From positions 372,001-436,000 of the forward strand of contig NZ_JAIVAP010000001.1 in NCBI RefSeq assembly GCF_020171945.1: a stretch of 64,000 bases of DNA. The letters are read 5' to 3'. The notes below the pieces were generated by a model. That model saw only the letters and a list, made by a program, of their open reading frames with translations, ran no database searches and had not been told where the DNA came from. The translations under genes and the position numbers were made by a program. Origin of the DNA: Bacillus infantis (GTDB lineage: Bacteria; Bacillota; Bacilli; Bacillales; Cytobacillaceae). Below are positions 34,201 through 43,150 of the stretch, one piece after another. Position 1 is the stretch's first letter; every line of letters begins with the position of its first letter.

Positions 34201-34338
34201 CCCTGTTAATTGGAGTGCAAGGCACGTAGACTCCTGCGGGAATGAAGCGGCAATGCTGAGACCCCGCAAGAGCTTGCTCTGAGGAGGCTCAGCGTCGCCC
34301 CGCGGAAAGCGAAGTGGCTGGAACGGAAATTAACAGCC
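34201..34338 (-). repeat. dispersed ~135-bp intergenic repeat, copy B
   Basis: Reverse-complement copy of the element at 14591-14723, bounded by CTGTTAATT and AATTAACAG. Central differences are concentrated in the loop of an internal inverted repeat (AGAGCAAGCTCT here). Confidence 0.8.
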
Positions 34339-34349
34339 CCATCAATTGC

Positions 34350-34811
34350 CTATTTCATAGCAAGCTTTGTTTCAAGTAAGTCTTTTATGACAATTTTATC
34401 TGGAGGGCTGATATTTTCAGGCAGCTGCTCCAGCGGGAAAAACTCCAACTTCACTGCTTCCTCAGCATCAGGTTCAGCAGTTCCATGGTATTCCTTGCAA
34501 ATATAAGCGGCAATGACATTAAAAACTTCGTCGCCATGGGGATACTTATAATATAACTCCTCGCCGGAATATACTTTGAAGAATGAAAGGTCATCTGCAT
34601 GAAAGCCTGTCTCTTCCTTCAGCTCCCGTAGTGCGGTGCTTTCGAGCGATTCACCCGGCTCAAGCGATCCGCCTGGAAGGCCCCAGCAGCCGTTGTCCTT
34701 TCGCAGCTGCAAGAGCAGTCTGTCCGTGTCATCCAATAGCAGGACACAGCTTCCAGCAGCAATAAGCGGCCGCGTCCCTACCACCTTTCTTAAATCCATT
34801 ATGTATCCCAT
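34350..34811 (-). CDS. NUDIX hydrolase
   Basis: A 153-residue pyrophosphohydrolase. The Nudix box is complete: [20 protein letters not shown] followed by ETG. The substrate (nucleotide sugar, damaged nucleotide or other) cannot be told from sequence. GGGGG eight bases before ATG 34811. Confidence 0.92.
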   Translation of the reverse strand: MGYIMDLRKVVGTRPLIAAGSCVLLLDDTDRLLLQLRKDNGCWGLPGGSLEPGESLESTALRELKEETGFHADDLSFFKVYSGEELYYKYPHGDEVFNVIAAYICKEYHGTAEPDAEEAVKLEFFPLEQLPENISPPDKIVIKDLLETKLAMK

Positions 34812-34856
34812 AATTTTTTCCCCCTATAATAGTTTGGCAGGCTATGAACATCTGGT

Positions 34857-35672
34857 TTAAATCCATTTCGAAAACCAGGCAACATAATAAGCTGCCGGTA
34901 TGAATAATGCCTGTGCGAACAGCGTCCCGGCGAATTTGCTTGTCACCATGGTTAATGAATAGCTTTTTAAATACACATAGCCGGCCTTTTTATTTGCGAC
35001 CCTGTCGGCAAGAATAGACGCTTTAGGGTCAACAAAAAGAGTCAACAGTATTGTTGCAAAGCCATTGATAATACCGGATGACATCATAGCTGCCCCCTTG
35101 TACTCGGGAGCGAGCGCCGAAGCATACAATGCAGCAAGAATGCCTACTGTGTATATCCCGGATATCACGACATTGACGGCAAACAAGCGCTTGGGGACGG
35201 TCTGATAGGTGATTCCATTAAGATAAGAGAGCCTTGGCAGGCGGAAGCAGGCAGCTGCTTTTTTTAGGCTTGCTGCAGTAAGCGCCTTTTTTAAAACCTG
35301 GAAATACGATCCTTTTTCCTCTGACAGCTGGACAATGGTCCTCGAAAAGATGCCGATAAAGGTAGGAAAAAGCAATATGCCTAAAACGACCCCAGCAGAA
35401 GATACAAACAAAAGGAAGCGGTATTGGTCCTCCAGGAAACCAAGCTTGTCTCCCTCTGGAGCTAAATCAGCGAGCTTTGCTGTCATCGGCTGCTGAAACA
35501 GAGTAGAAAACCTGGATATGAGGACGATCGAGCTGAAAAGGGACAAAGCGGTGGCAATTAGGCCGACCCTTGCCCCTGACAGCCTGGCCGAATAAGCCAG
35601 TGTTTCAACAGCCGTGATGATCAGCAGAAGCAGGGCTATGAAAAGCAGTTTTCCCGTAATGAAGACAGCCAT
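34857..35672 (-). CDS. amj: lipid II flippase Amj family
   Basis: A 271-residue membrane protein with six or more helices matching the Amj (YdaH) family in length and in motifs such as VETLAYSARLSGARVGLIATALSLF and LADRVANKKAGYVYLKS. Amj is an alternative lipid II flippase that backs up MurJ in B. subtilis. AAAAAGGAGGGAGTAGC precedes the ATG. I do not see the sigma-M promoter that drives amj in B. subtilis. Confidence 0.88.
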   Translation of the reverse strand: MAVFITGKLLFIALLLLIITAVETLAYSARLSGARVGLIATALSLFSSIVLISRFSTLFQQPMTAKLADLAPEGDKLGFLEDQYRFLLFVSSAGVVLGILLFPTFIGIFSRTIVQLSEEKGSYFQVLKKALTAASLKKAAACFRLPRLSYLNGITYQTVPKRLFAVNVVISGIYTVGILAALYASALAPEYKGAAMMSSGIINGFATILLTLFVDPKASILADRVANKKAGYVYLKSYSLTMVTSKFAGTLFAQALFIPAAYYVAWFSKWI

Positions 35673-35726
35673 GCTACTCCCTCCTTTTTGTTTTATTCTA
35701 AACCAAAAGGAAGATGATGGGAAATA

Positions 35727-36170
35727 TTATCTTTGAAAGTTAATTTCCATCACTGTGGATATATCATGGAAGCCGAGATCCTCGTACATCTTCTTGGCGG
35801 GATTTCCCTGAAAAACATTCAGCTGCACTTTTTCATATCCCTCCTGCCTGAACACTTCCACCGCATGGGACATCAGCATCCTTCCAACCCCTAACTTCCT
35901 GTAGGGCGGGAACACATAAAGTGAATACAAAAATGCAGCATTATTTCCATTTACAGGATTCGTGTCCCTTCCTGCCATCAGCCAGCCGAGGATTTTGTAA
36001 TCATGGACTGCTACATAAAAGAATGCCCCACTCTGCAGCGCCGGAATAAATGCACCTAATCCTTTTTGAGGATCATTCTGGAGATGCCCCATTGAGCTTT
36101 CCTCCATCACATGCACGGTTGTATAAAGCAGCTGTTGTGTTTCAGCCTGATTTGCTTTACGTATAAACAA
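35727..36170 (-). CDS. GNAT family N-acetyltransferase
   Basis: A 147-residue acetyltransferase. The acetyl-CoA site reads YVFPPYRKLGVGRMLMSHAV and the C-terminal part VQLNVFQGNPAKKMYEDLGF is classic. Start is a TTG at 36170 (MFIRKANQAE when initiated), with a weak GGGTG site. The substrate is unknown. Confidence 0.87.
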   Translation of the reverse strand: MFIRKANQAETQQLLYTTVHVMEESSMGHLQNDPQKGLGAFIPALQSGAFFYVAVHDYKILGWLMAGRDTNPVNGNNAAFLYSLYVFPPYRKLGVGRMLMSHAVEVFRQEGYEKVQLNVFQGNPAKKMYEDLGFHDISTVMEINFQR

Positions 36171-36244
36171 AAGGCAGCACCCCGTTCATTTGCTTTCAGC
36201 ATAATATATGCCGTACAAATGCCCATGGTGCCGCCCATCTTATT

Positions 36245-37624
36245 TCAGCCTGTATTTTCGCTCGGATTGGCATCCCAGACCTTTTTCTTCATTATAAACA
36301 CCGCAATGGCGATTATAGCGATGATGCCCAGGCTAACGAAAAATCCGGGACGGATATTCTTTTCAAGGAGAGTGCCGCTGACGGCTGCGAGTATCAGCAG
36401 CAGTGCCGCCGAACCCATCAATTTGCTCCAAAACTTTGCTTCTAGAAGCTTAAACGATGAAATGACGATAAAAAACCAGTTATACAGGAGAAGAATCCCG
36501 GCAGCTGTGGTGATATACTCATAAATCTTACCCGGCAAAATCAGGGCGGTGATAATGGATAACAGCAGCCCAACAGATGCAAGTCCCAGGGATGGCAGGG
36601 GCAAATCCTTCATTTTCTTGATTTTTTTTCCGAAGAAAGCCGGTGCATCCCCATCCTTAGCCAGTGTCACAAGAAGATTGGTCACTCCGAAGAGCGAAGC
36701 GGTCATGGTTGAAAAGCCGGCAATGATGATTGCCCCGTTAAATACATGCGGAAAGAATGGCAGATTATTTTTCGACAAGGCCGTAATGAACGGGCTTTCT
36801 TTCTCATGGAAAGCATCAATCGGCACCATTGCAACAGCAAGCCCCAGGGAGATTACATAAATGGATGCCAGGAGGATCAGCATCACACTCCCAGCCTTTG
36901 GTGCATCCTCCTTCTTTTTCAGCTGCATGGCCATCAGCCCGATGACTTCAATCCCGCCATACGCATAGAAAGCATAAATAAGGGAAGACCAGAAGCCTTT
37001 AAAGCCATCTTCGAAAAAAGCACCAGCAGAGTCTGGAATGCCCGGCCGGTCTGCATGGCTGTGCAGCCAGCCGAACATGGCTGCTGCCGCCAAAATAATA
37101 AACATGACGATGGCTGCCGTTTTGACGACTGCCAGGATGTCTTCTATCTTATCAAAGCCCTTTGTACCGGTCAGTACAACAAGGATGGACAAAATGGCAT
37201 AACCGGCAGCAAATACCCATAAAGGCACATCCGGGAACCAGAATCGCGACAAAATGGACAAAGCAGTCAGCTGGCTGCCCATGATCAGGATATTCGAGGT
37301 CCAATAATTCCAGCCGCAGCTGAAGCCGGCCCATTTTCCATAAGCCTTTCCGGCATAATAGCAGAATGAACCTTCCTGCGGGTCTTTTGCCGTCATCTTT
37401 GCAAGCAGGTTAAAAACAATATAAGTTCCAAGTGCAGCCAGAATGAACGAAAAGACGATAGATGGGCCAGTAATCTTGATGCCGATGGCAGAGGCCAGGA
37501 AATACCCGGTCCCGATCGTACAGCCCACCCCTGTCAAGGACAGCTGCCACCATTTCAGATTTCCTTCCTTTCCTCCTTTGCTTCCCTTTCCTGAACTGCT
37601 TGGATCACAGCTAGCACTGCTCAT
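36245..37624 (-). CDS. APC-family amino acid permease
   Basis: A 459-residue permease with twelve predicted helices. The first-helix motif GVGCTIGTGYFLASAIGIKITGPSIVFSF and SFCYYAGKAYGKWAGFSCGWNYWTSN are typical of amino acid-polyamine transporters of the YfnA/AapA type. The N-terminus is a Ser/Gly/Lys-rich cytosolic tail. GAGGGAGGCAGAAA precedes ATG 37624; the 18 residues upstream in frame are untranslated. The substrate is not readable. Confidence 0.9.
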   Translation of the reverse strand: MSSASCDPSSSGKGSKGGKEGNLKWWQLSLTGVGCTIGTGYFLASAIGIKITGPSIVFSFILAALGTYIVFNLLAKMTAKDPQEGSFCYYAGKAYGKWAGFSCGWNYWTSNILIMGSQLTALSILSRFWFPDVPLWVFAAGYAILSILVVLTGTKGFDKIEDILAVVKTAAIVMFIILAAAAMFGWLHSHADRPGIPDSAGAFFEDGFKGFWSSLIYAFYAYGGIEVIGLMAMQLKKKEDAPKAGSVMLILLASIYVISLGLAVAMVPIDAFHEKESPFITALSKNNLPFFPHVFNGAIIIAGFSTMTASLFGVTNLLVTLAKDGDAPAFFGKKIKKMKDLPLPSLGLASVGLLLSIITALILPGKIYEYITTAAGILLLYNWFFIVISSFKLLEAKFWSKLMGSAALLLILAAVSGTLLEKNIRPGFFVSLGIIAIIAIAVFIMKKKVWDANPSENTG

Positions 37625-37750
37625 TTTCTGCCTCCCTCTTAGAGAAAAATGAATCACTGTCTTATATCCGACAAACACTATACAAGATTATCGTTTCTAA
37701 TCGGCGGCCAGAAAATCCAGTGAAATAAATGGAATCAGGGAGGTGTGTTT

Positions 37751-37900
37751 GTGTTCGGTAATAAAAACAGAAAAATGATAAGTGCAGGAGCCATTCTTTC
37801 AAGCTTTTTCAGCCTGGTCATCATCGGAATGACCATTTATCATCATCTGCGGATTGAGGAATTGATTATGAGGATTCAGAACGGGCAAAAGTTGAAATAA
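37751..37900 (+). CDS. 49-residue single-helix membrane protein
   Basis: A short frame starting (GTG) MFGNKNRKMISAGAILSSFF and ending EELIMRIQNGQKLK, with one membrane helix and an amphipathic tail. GGGAGGTG five bases upstream is a strong site. No family is recognised. Confidence 0.55.
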   Translation: MFGNKNRKMISAGAILSSFFSLVIIGMTIYHHLRIEELIMRIQNGQKLK

Positions 37901-37973
37901 AGGCATGTTTTTCTTTTTAGTGTGGCTGGAGGAGGGGTGACGTATATGGGGGAAGTCTGGAATTAGGGCTGAA

Positions 37974-38345
37974 TGGGGTACATGACTTCCCTCTTGGCAG
38001 CCGGGTCATGTATACCAGGTGTCCCATGGGGTACATGACTTCCCTCTTGGCAGCCGGGTCATGTATACCAGGTGCCCCATGGGGTACATGACTTCCCTCT
38101 TGGCAGCCGGGTCGTGTATACCAGGTGTCCCATGGGGTACATGACTCCCCTTTTGGCAGCCAGGTCGTGCATACCAGGTGCTCGTTGGAGTACATGACTC
38201 CCCTTTTGGCAGCCGGGTCGTGTATACCAGGAGCCCCATGGAATACATGACTTCCGTATCTGAAGGCAAGTCATGTACCTCAGCAGCCCGCTATAATACA
38301 TGGTCCCCCCGTTTGAATGGCAAGTCATGGACAAGCATCCTGATT
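37974..38345. repeat. 53-bp tandem repeat array, seven units
   Basis: TACATG or a variant starts at 37979, 38032, 38085, 38138, 38191, 38244 and 38297, exactly 53 bases apart. The first four units are nearly identical, the last two have diverged. Within a unit TACATGAC and GTCATGTA form an inverted repeat across about 18 bases. The period is not a multiple of three, and the long minus-strand frames here are by-products of the repeat. Together with the DUF2161 terminator this fills the gene-free stretch 37901-38419. Confidence 0.93.
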
Positions 38346-38398
38346 GCCCCTCCCTTCTCATACCACCGTCAAGTCCATTAATAGCTATTGATCCAAAC

Positions 38399-38426
38399 AA
38401 AAAAAGCCACAGCTCCCGGCTATGGC
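38399..38426 (-). terminator. intrinsic terminator of the DUF2161 gene
   Basis: Minus-strand GCCATAGC-CGGGA-GCTGTGGC followed by seven T; it overlaps the stop codon. Confidence 0.75.
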
Positions 38427-39172
38427 AAATCAGGTCTTTCCTCACTTACTAAACTGAGCCCTTCAGAATAATACCCTGCTACATCGGAATGATTTTCAAG
38501 CTCTTCCCTCCCTTTTGATGTGAGGGAATAGGTTCCGCGGCTGATTCTTTCAAACCAGCTGTAGTAGTTTTTATGGAGGATTGATTGGGTTTTATCACCG
38601 GTGCCCATTTCGCGGAGCTTCTTTGGCGACAAGGGGCCAAAGCGCTTCAGGCAGCATGCGATGTGAATGCAATTTTCTTTGTAGGCAGTCATAATCTTTG
38701 TCTGGGTGACTCCGCCCACATTATAGTCTCCGTTCCGCCCGCTGATTTCGGAAAGCATTTTATCTTTCCTTTTCTTGTTTAGACGGGAGCTTTTTTTTCG
38801 GTCGAATGTTCCCGGTTCCATCAGGACTTCCATTCTGGCGGAACCCGCCCCGAAAGAAACTATGATAAGGCCAAGCTCAAGCCTCCGGATAAGATGGCTT
38901 ATATCATTCCACTTTTTCGAGCGGAGCCTGTATTTCGGCTTTGGGATCGCGATATATACCTGGTCGGAGAGCTTTTGCCTTTTGGCAGCCTGTACCAGCA
39001 GCTCGACTGTCAGATTGAGCTTCAGCTCAACAATGATGAGCTCCTCTTCTTTCACAGCCACAACATCACAATCATGAACCTCTCCATAAACCTCGTAGCC
39101 GAGTGCAGAAAAATGCTTTTGTATTGGCCTGTATAAATCCGCTTCATATCTTTTTACATTTGTGTTTTTCAT
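38420..39172 (-). CDS. DUF2161 protein, PD-(D/E)xK nuclease-like
   Basis: A 250-residue protein. Residues 5-120 have the restriction-endonuclease-like core: D36 in HDCDVVAVKEEE and E49-x-K51 in IIVELKLNL. The second half contains GRNGDYNVGGVTQTKIMTAY and a winged-helix-like C-terminus (LKRFGPLSPKKLREMGTG). This matches the DUF2161 family, whose activity is not established. AAAGGCAGCAGCA precedes ATG 39172. Confidence 0.85.
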   Translation of the reverse strand: MKNTNVKRYEADLYRPIQKHFSALGYEVYGEVHDCDVVAVKEEELIIVELKLNLTVELLVQAAKRQKLSDQVYIAIPKPKYRLRSKKWNDISHLIRRLELGLIIVSFGAGSARMEVLMEPGTFDRKKSSRLNKKRKDKMLSEISGRNGDYNVGGVTQTKIMTAYKENCIHIACCLKRFGPLSPKKLREMGTGDKTQSILHKNYYSWFERISRGTYSLTSKGREELENHSDVAGYYSEGLSLVSEERPDLP

Positions 39173-39189
39173 TGCTGCTGCCTTTCTGA

Positions 39190-39384
39190 CTAATTGTTTC
39201 TTTTAAAGAAGTTCGAGGCCGCTATAAGGAGGATTCCTCCTATAATAACAGGTATGGACAGATTGCTTACAGCGGCTGGCACATCCCCGATATCAAGAAG
39301 CGGATTGACGGCAAAACCAGCTGCAAAAAGGGCCATACCCAGGAAATATAGTGTCTTGCCTGTTTTCGAAAGGCGGTTGATCAT
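39190..39384 (-). CDS. small two-helix membrane protein
   Basis: A 64-residue protein with two hydrophobic helices (YFLGMALFAAGFAV and IPVIIGGILLIAASNFF). AAAGGAGGCAAATAATA precedes ATG 39384. It sits 20 bases downstream of the BASS transporter and 17 bases upstream of the DUF2161 gene on the same strand. Unknown function. Confidence 0.7.
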   Translation of the reverse strand: MINRLSKTGKTLYFLGMALFAAGFAVNPLLDIGDVPAAVSNLSIPVIIGGILLIAASNFFKRNN

Positions 39385-39404
39385 TATTATTTGCCTCCTT
39401 TATA

Positions 39405-40373
39405 TTAAACGGCTTTGGTAACCGGCATCTCCCTCTGTTGGTGATTCATGCGGTTAAGGAGGGTGCCGGCCGAAGCAGCCAGAATTTGCTGAAACAGCAT
39501 GCCCATGATGACCGGGACTGCAACCGGGGCCGGAAAGTAGGCGATGGCCAGCACGGCACCTGCACTGATATTTCTCATCCCGCTGTTGTAGGTGAGCGAA
39601 ATGATGCCAGCTGTTTCTTCTTTCATGAACCTCCCTGCGAGAAAACCCAAAAGGTAAGCAGTGATAGACAGGATAAGTACAGCAGCTGCTATTCCCCATA
39701 GCTTGCTGGAAAGTGTCTTAATATACGGGGCAATGGCTGAACTGTTGATGGCGACCACCACACCGATGCCAATTTTCGAAAAAGGTGATAAGAACGGATT
39801 CAATTTTTTAGGTGCTGTCCCTTTCGAAAGCTGATTGGCTGCCATTCCCGCAATGGACGGCAGCACAATCATCCAAATCAGCCCTCCCATCATATCAGCC
39901 GCATTCATCACAACCGATGCCCCTGCAAAGAGGTGCAGAATGAATGGCACTGCAAACGGGGCGATCATAGTGTCAACAAGAATGATGCATAAAGTCAAGA
40001 AGGTCTTGCCTTTATAAAGCGCCACCCAGACGAGGCTGGTGATGCCGGTTGGAATAACAAAGGAAAGGATCAGCCCCGTCCTCGTATAGGCATCATCCGG
40101 GAAAAAAAGCCTGCCTGTGCCATATGCAGCAGCGGGCATCACCAGATGAAGGAGCACCAGGCAGATGATGATCGGAAGCGGATGCAAAATGACCTTCTTC
40201 AGATCACTGAAGCTTGAGCCGACGCTTCCGGAAAATGTCATGAAGGCAAATAGCCATGGCACGATAAAGACGAGATTATGAAGCTGATCTGCAAATGTGA
40301 TGCCGAGAAGAACAGCCAGCGGTGTCATGAACGGCATAAATTTCTGTAAAAATCGGTTTAGATTATCCAGCAT
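39405..40373 (-). CDS. bile acid:sodium symporter (BASS) family transporter
   Basis: A 322-residue transporter with about ten helices. Family hallmarks are FAFMTFSGSVGSSFSDLKK in the N-terminal half, IPTGITSLVWVAL, and LTYNSGMRNISAGAVLAIAYFP near the C-terminus. Bacterial members move pantoate, keto acids or similar anions with sodium; the substrate here is unknown. GGAGGAGAAACA precedes the ATG. Confidence 0.9.
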   Translation of the reverse strand: MLDNLNRFLQKFMPFMTPLAVLLGITFADQLHNLVFIVPWLFAFMTFSGSVGSSFSDLKKVILHPLPIIICLVLLHLVMPAAAYGTGRLFFPDDAYTRTGLILSFVIPTGITSLVWVALYKGKTFLTLCIILVDTMIAPFAVPFILHLFAGASVVMNAADMMGGLIWMIVLPSIAGMAANQLSKGTAPKKLNPFLSPFSKIGIGVVVAINSSAIAPYIKTLSSKLWGIAAAVLILSITAYLLGFLAGRFMKEETAGIISLTYNSGMRNISAGAVLAIAYFPAPVAVPVIMGMLFQQILAASAGTLLNRMNHQQREMPVTKAV

Positions 40374-40419
40374 TGTTTCTCCTCCGGCCTTTGTGGTTTA
40401 AAAAGAAGGTGAACGGGTA

Positions 40420-41010
40420 TTACCCTTTTGGGGCTGGAGGATTTCCGCCTAGTTCATCGATCAGCCTTTCAGCTGTCCTTCTATACATATTGCCCATATG
40501 GACGAGCGAGAGGATCAGGAGGATCTGTTCAAGCTCGCTGCTGCCTGCTTCCAGCTCTTCTGCCTGTTCGCGTGCCAGGCGGCCGCGGAGCGGGACATCT
40601 TCTTTAAAGCCGGCCAGATTCTGTTCTGCCAGCTGGAGATAGCTGCTGTAAAACTCCTCGATCCGGAGATTGCCTTTCAATGCCTTATTATTCGCCCCAT
40701 CCAGGGTCAGTTTGATATCCTGGATGGACAGGGACCCTTTAAGCTGATAGATGAGGCTGATCATCATGAGCTGTTCACGGGAATATTTTTTATTTTTGAC
40801 CGGGGTGAACAGCTTTCCTTTGGCATAATTGTTGATCATCGTTTTGGTGAGGACCTTTTCCCCTTCATTGCGGGTGGCTGAACCAAATGTGTTCTCAAAA
40901 AGCTGGATCACCTGATCCATATACAAATCGATGCCTGGAAGCTCTTCAGGCAAAAGCTGCCTTTCAAAGCCAAGGGATTCGATCAGTTCTGTCATATTGT
41001 TTTTATCCAT
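40420..41010 (-). CDS. DUF1836 family protein
   Basis: A 196-residue cytosolic helical protein. The core TKTMINNYAKGKLFTPVKNK followed by KYSREQLMMISLIYQLKG is the MerR-like DUF1836 helix-turn-helix region, which suggests DNA binding. The C-terminal third has an acidic coiled segment. Convergence and spacing say little about its role. AGAGGG nine bases upstream. Confidence 0.84.
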   Translation of the reverse strand: MDKNNMTELIESLGFERQLLPEELPGIDLYMDQVIQLFENTFGSATRNEGEKVLTKTMINNYAKGKLFTPVKNKKYSREQLMMISLIYQLKGSLSIQDIKLTLDGANNKALKGNLRIEEFYSSYLQLAEQNLAGFKEDVPLRGRLAREQAEELEAGSSELEQILLILSLVHMGNMYRRTAERLIDELGGNPPAPKG

Positions 41011-41154
41011 ATTGTTTTACCCTCTAGCTTTCTATGTAGTGCGCTTCCTTTATTTTACCATAAGTGAGAACTATTTGTTGACGGGAAGGGATAATCGTTA
41101 TATTATGATAAGTAGTTATCAATACTACGTATCGTTATGTAAGGGGGAATTGTC

Positions 41155-41802
41155 TTGAATTCTTATATCCGCGAGCCAATCAACGGGCTCACACATCTTG
41201 CTGGCGCCATCCTGTCGTTCATCGGCCTGCTGGCAATGGTCATCAAAGCCTCGATGGTAACTTCATCTGCCGTCGCAATCGCCTCATCAATTGCTTTTGG
41301 CGTCAGCATGATCCTTCTGTATTCTGCTTCTGCCACGTACCATATGGTGATTGCAAAGGATAGGGTAATCGCTTTCCTGCGCAGGCTTGACCACTCAATG
41401 ATTTTCGTTCTGATTGCCGGATCTTATACTCCCTTCTGCCTTGTGAGCCTGAATGGCACTACAGGCTGGGTCATTTTTTCCATTGTCACCCTTGTAGCCG
41501 TCTGCGGCGTCATTTTCAAAATGGTGTGGTTCAATTGCCCAAGATGGCTTTCAACTGTCCTGTATATTGCGATGGGCTGGATCATTGTATTGGCTTTCTC
41601 ACCGCTTTCAGATGCAATGTCCTTCCACGGAGTGTTCCTTCTGTTGCTTGGTGGAATCTTCTACACGGTCGGCGGCATCATCTATGCAGTCAAACCCAGA
41701 TTCCTGGAGTTCAAACATATGGGCTTCCACGAAATCTTCCATGTATTCATCATGATGGGCAGCATGGCCCACTTCCTCAGTGTTTATCTTTATGTGCTGT
41801 AA
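41155..41802 (+). CDS. hemolysin III/PAQR family membrane protein (YplQ-like)
   Basis: A 215-residue protein with seven helices. The family signature histidines are present: N-terminal REPINGLTHLAGA, YSASATYHM, DHSMIFVLIAGSYTPFCL and the C-terminal FHEIFHVFIMMGSMAHF. It is predicted to bind zinc within the membrane; the hemolysin name is historical. Start is a TTG at 41155, seven bases after AAGGGGG. Confidence 0.93.
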   Translation: MNSYIREPINGLTHLAGAILSFIGLLAMVIKASMVTSSAVAIASSIAFGVSMILLYSASATYHMVIAKDRVIAFLRRLDHSMIFVLIAGSYTPFCLVSLNGTTGWVIFSIVTLVAVCGVIFKMVWFNCPRWLSTVLYIAMGWIIVLAFSPLSDAMSFHGVFLLLLGGIFYTVGGIIYAVKPRFLEFKHMGFHEIFHVFIMMGSMAHFLSVYLYVL

Positions 41803-41806
41803 CCGA

Positions 41807-41837
41807 AGCTGAACGGATTACCCGTCAGCTTTTTTTG
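41807..41837 (+). terminator. intrinsic terminator of the hemolysin III gene
   Basis: AGCTGAACGG-ATTA-CCCGTCAGCT followed by seven T. Confidence 0.86.
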
Positions 41838-41867
41838 TGGGCAAAAGGCCCTTGGTGCGTGATAGGA

Positions 41868-41894
41868 ACCCATAAAGCTGTTACGCATATAGTA
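41868..41894 (+). promoter_or_regulatory. sigma-K-type promoter of the GerP-like/Hsp20 pair
   Basis: AC (41868-41869), 16 bases, CATATAGTA (41886-41894), a perfect match to the CATANNNTA -10 of the late mother-cell sigma factor. Confidence 0.62.
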
Positions 41895-41922
41895 AAGGAA
41901 ACAATAACCGAGGAGAGGTTCT

Positions 41923-42192
41923 ATGCCTTTAATTATTAATATGTACTGCATGAAGGTGAATAGCATCTCGGGCAATGGCTCTGTCACCGTTGGAGAAGCC
42001 ACTCACAACAGCCACTCAAGCAAATCGAAGTCCCAGGGAATTACGTCATCCTATGGCGATACGTCCCCTGTAGAAGCCTTTATGGAAAATATATATATTG
42101 ATCCGGATGTAAATGACCAGACAGATATCGGCACTTCTGATAACGCCTATGTTGGGGCACGTGCAGGCGGGCCGCCGCCTTCCCTCTATTAG
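41923..42192 (+). CDS. GerPA/GerPF-like spore germination protein
   Basis: An 89-residue protein with the GerPA/PF layout: N-terminal MPLIINMYCMKVNSISGNGS, central GEATHNSHSSKSKSQGITSS, C-terminal DPDVNDQTD. GerP proteins sit in the inner coat and help germinants pass it. This copy is outside the gerPABCDEF operon. GAGGAGAGGTTCT precedes ATG 41923. A sigma-K-like promoter 30 bases upstream fits late mother-cell expression. Confidence 0.85.
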   Translation: MPLIINMYCMKVNSISGNGSVTVGEATHNSHSSKSKSQGITSSYGDTSPVEAFMENIYIDPDVNDQTDIGTSDNAYVGARAGGPPPSLY

Positions 42193-42234
42193 TTGCATAA
42201 TCCACTGGATTTAATGGATTGAAGGAGGTTTCCC

Positions 42235-42690
42235 ATGAACATTGATAAAATGACGAAATGGCTTGAACTGACCAATAAATATCAAAAAAATGATTTCTGG
42301 CAAAATATTTTTGATCAGGAAAAGCCATTGGCCGAAGCAGTAGATGATGATTTTGAAACAGAGCAGGCATTTGTCCCGCTGCACGATATTTACCAAAATG
42401 AGAGCCACATCTGTGTTCTGGTCGAAGCTCCAGGCGTCAGCAAAAAAGATATTAAGATCTCGCTCCAATCACGGTCAAAACTCTGCCTGAAGGGCTATAT
42501 CCATCCCCCCTACCCTTCAGAAATGCTTTTAAGCAAAGAAAGGCATTACGGTGAATTCCTGAGGGAGATTCCGCTCCCTGAGCCGGCTGAATCCAAAGAT
42601 ATACAGGTGAAATTTTCTGATGGCCTCATTTATGTTTTTTACCCTAGAGTGGCAGAATCGATTGTTATCTATGATGAAAGCGGCCATTGA
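42235..42690 (+). CDS. Hsp20/alpha-crystallin family protein, probably spore-associated
   Basis: A 151-residue small heat-shock protein. The alpha-crystallin domain spans residues ~50-145 (VPLHDIYQNESHICVLVEAP, GVSKKDIKISLQ, LREIPLPEP, VKFSDGLIYVFYP); the usual I-x-I tail is absent. The N-terminal arm is acidic. GAAGGAGGTTTCCC precedes the ATG, 42 bases after the GerP-like gene, so co-expression from the sigma-K-like promoter is likely. Similar proteins (for example CotM) are coat components. Confidence 0.83.
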   Translation: MNIDKMTKWLELTNKYQKNDFWQNIFDQEKPLAEAVDDDFETEQAFVPLHDIYQNESHICVLVEAPGVSKKDIKISLQSRSKLCLKGYIHPPYPSEMLLSKERHYGEFLREIPLPEPAESKDIQVKFSDGLIYVFYPRVAESIVIYDESGH

Positions 42691-42828
42691 TACGCCCTAT
42701 AAGAAAAAGTGTTTAGGAGCCTGTCCGTAAATCAGGTCCAGTTGCCGTCATTTCTACCAGGGATCTCTGTACATTTATTTATATAAAGATGGCTATCCAA
42801 TCCTGTTGCGCCGCTGCAGCCTTAACTC

Positions 42829-42856
42829 ACCTATATGGAACTATTGCATATAGATA
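42829..42856 (+). promoter_or_regulatory. sigma-K-like promoter of the second GerP-like pair
   Basis: AC (42829-42830), 16 bases, CATATAGATA (42847-42856). Same spacing as the promoter at 41868, but the last two -10 bases are AT rather than TA. Confidence 0.45.
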
Positions 42857-42884
42857 GCAATAAAAGTGATAAAGGAGAATTGAG

Positions 42885-43133
42885 TTGGCAAATAATTATG
42901 TTTTCGGTCAAGTTGTTGTAAATGGAGTCATTCAAAATGGGAATATTGATATTGGCAATAACCTTCAGAACAGTCATACTGCTAACTCCAAATATGTTGG
43001 TGCCTGCTTTGCCATCGGAGATTGTACGACTGTAAATGGATCGGGAATTAATGCGGTGCAAGACCCGGATATTTCTGACCAGGGCCAGATTGATAATCCT
43101 TCTGATCCTCAGGCAGTGTCCATTTCAAAATAG
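42885..43133 (+). CDS. GerPF-like spore germination protein, TTG start
   Basis: An 82-residue protein beginning (TTG) MANNYVFGQVVVNGVIQNGN, with IDIGNNLQNSHTANSKYVGA and DPDISDQGQIDNPSDP, the GerPA/PF pattern. AAAGGAGAA five bases before the TTG. It is 17 bases upstream of a paralogue (about 50% identical by eye in the central block). Confidence 0.87.
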   Translation: MANNYVFGQVVVNGVIQNGNIDIGNNLQNSHTANSKYVGACFAIGDCTTVNGSGINAVQDPDISDQGQIDNPSDPQAVSISK

Positions 43134-43150
43134 GAAAGGAGCCGTTCAAT

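Noticed and set aside
37974-38345. Possible CRISPR array
   Set aside because: The whole 53-bp unit is repeated; there are no unique spacers between conserved repeats and no cas genes nearby.
37917-38445. Long minus-strand reading frames rich in repeated MGHLVY/SCTPWG peptides
   Set aside because: They are produced by the 53-bp tandem repeat, whose period rotates the same DNA through all three frames; start sites and ribosome sites are not convincing.
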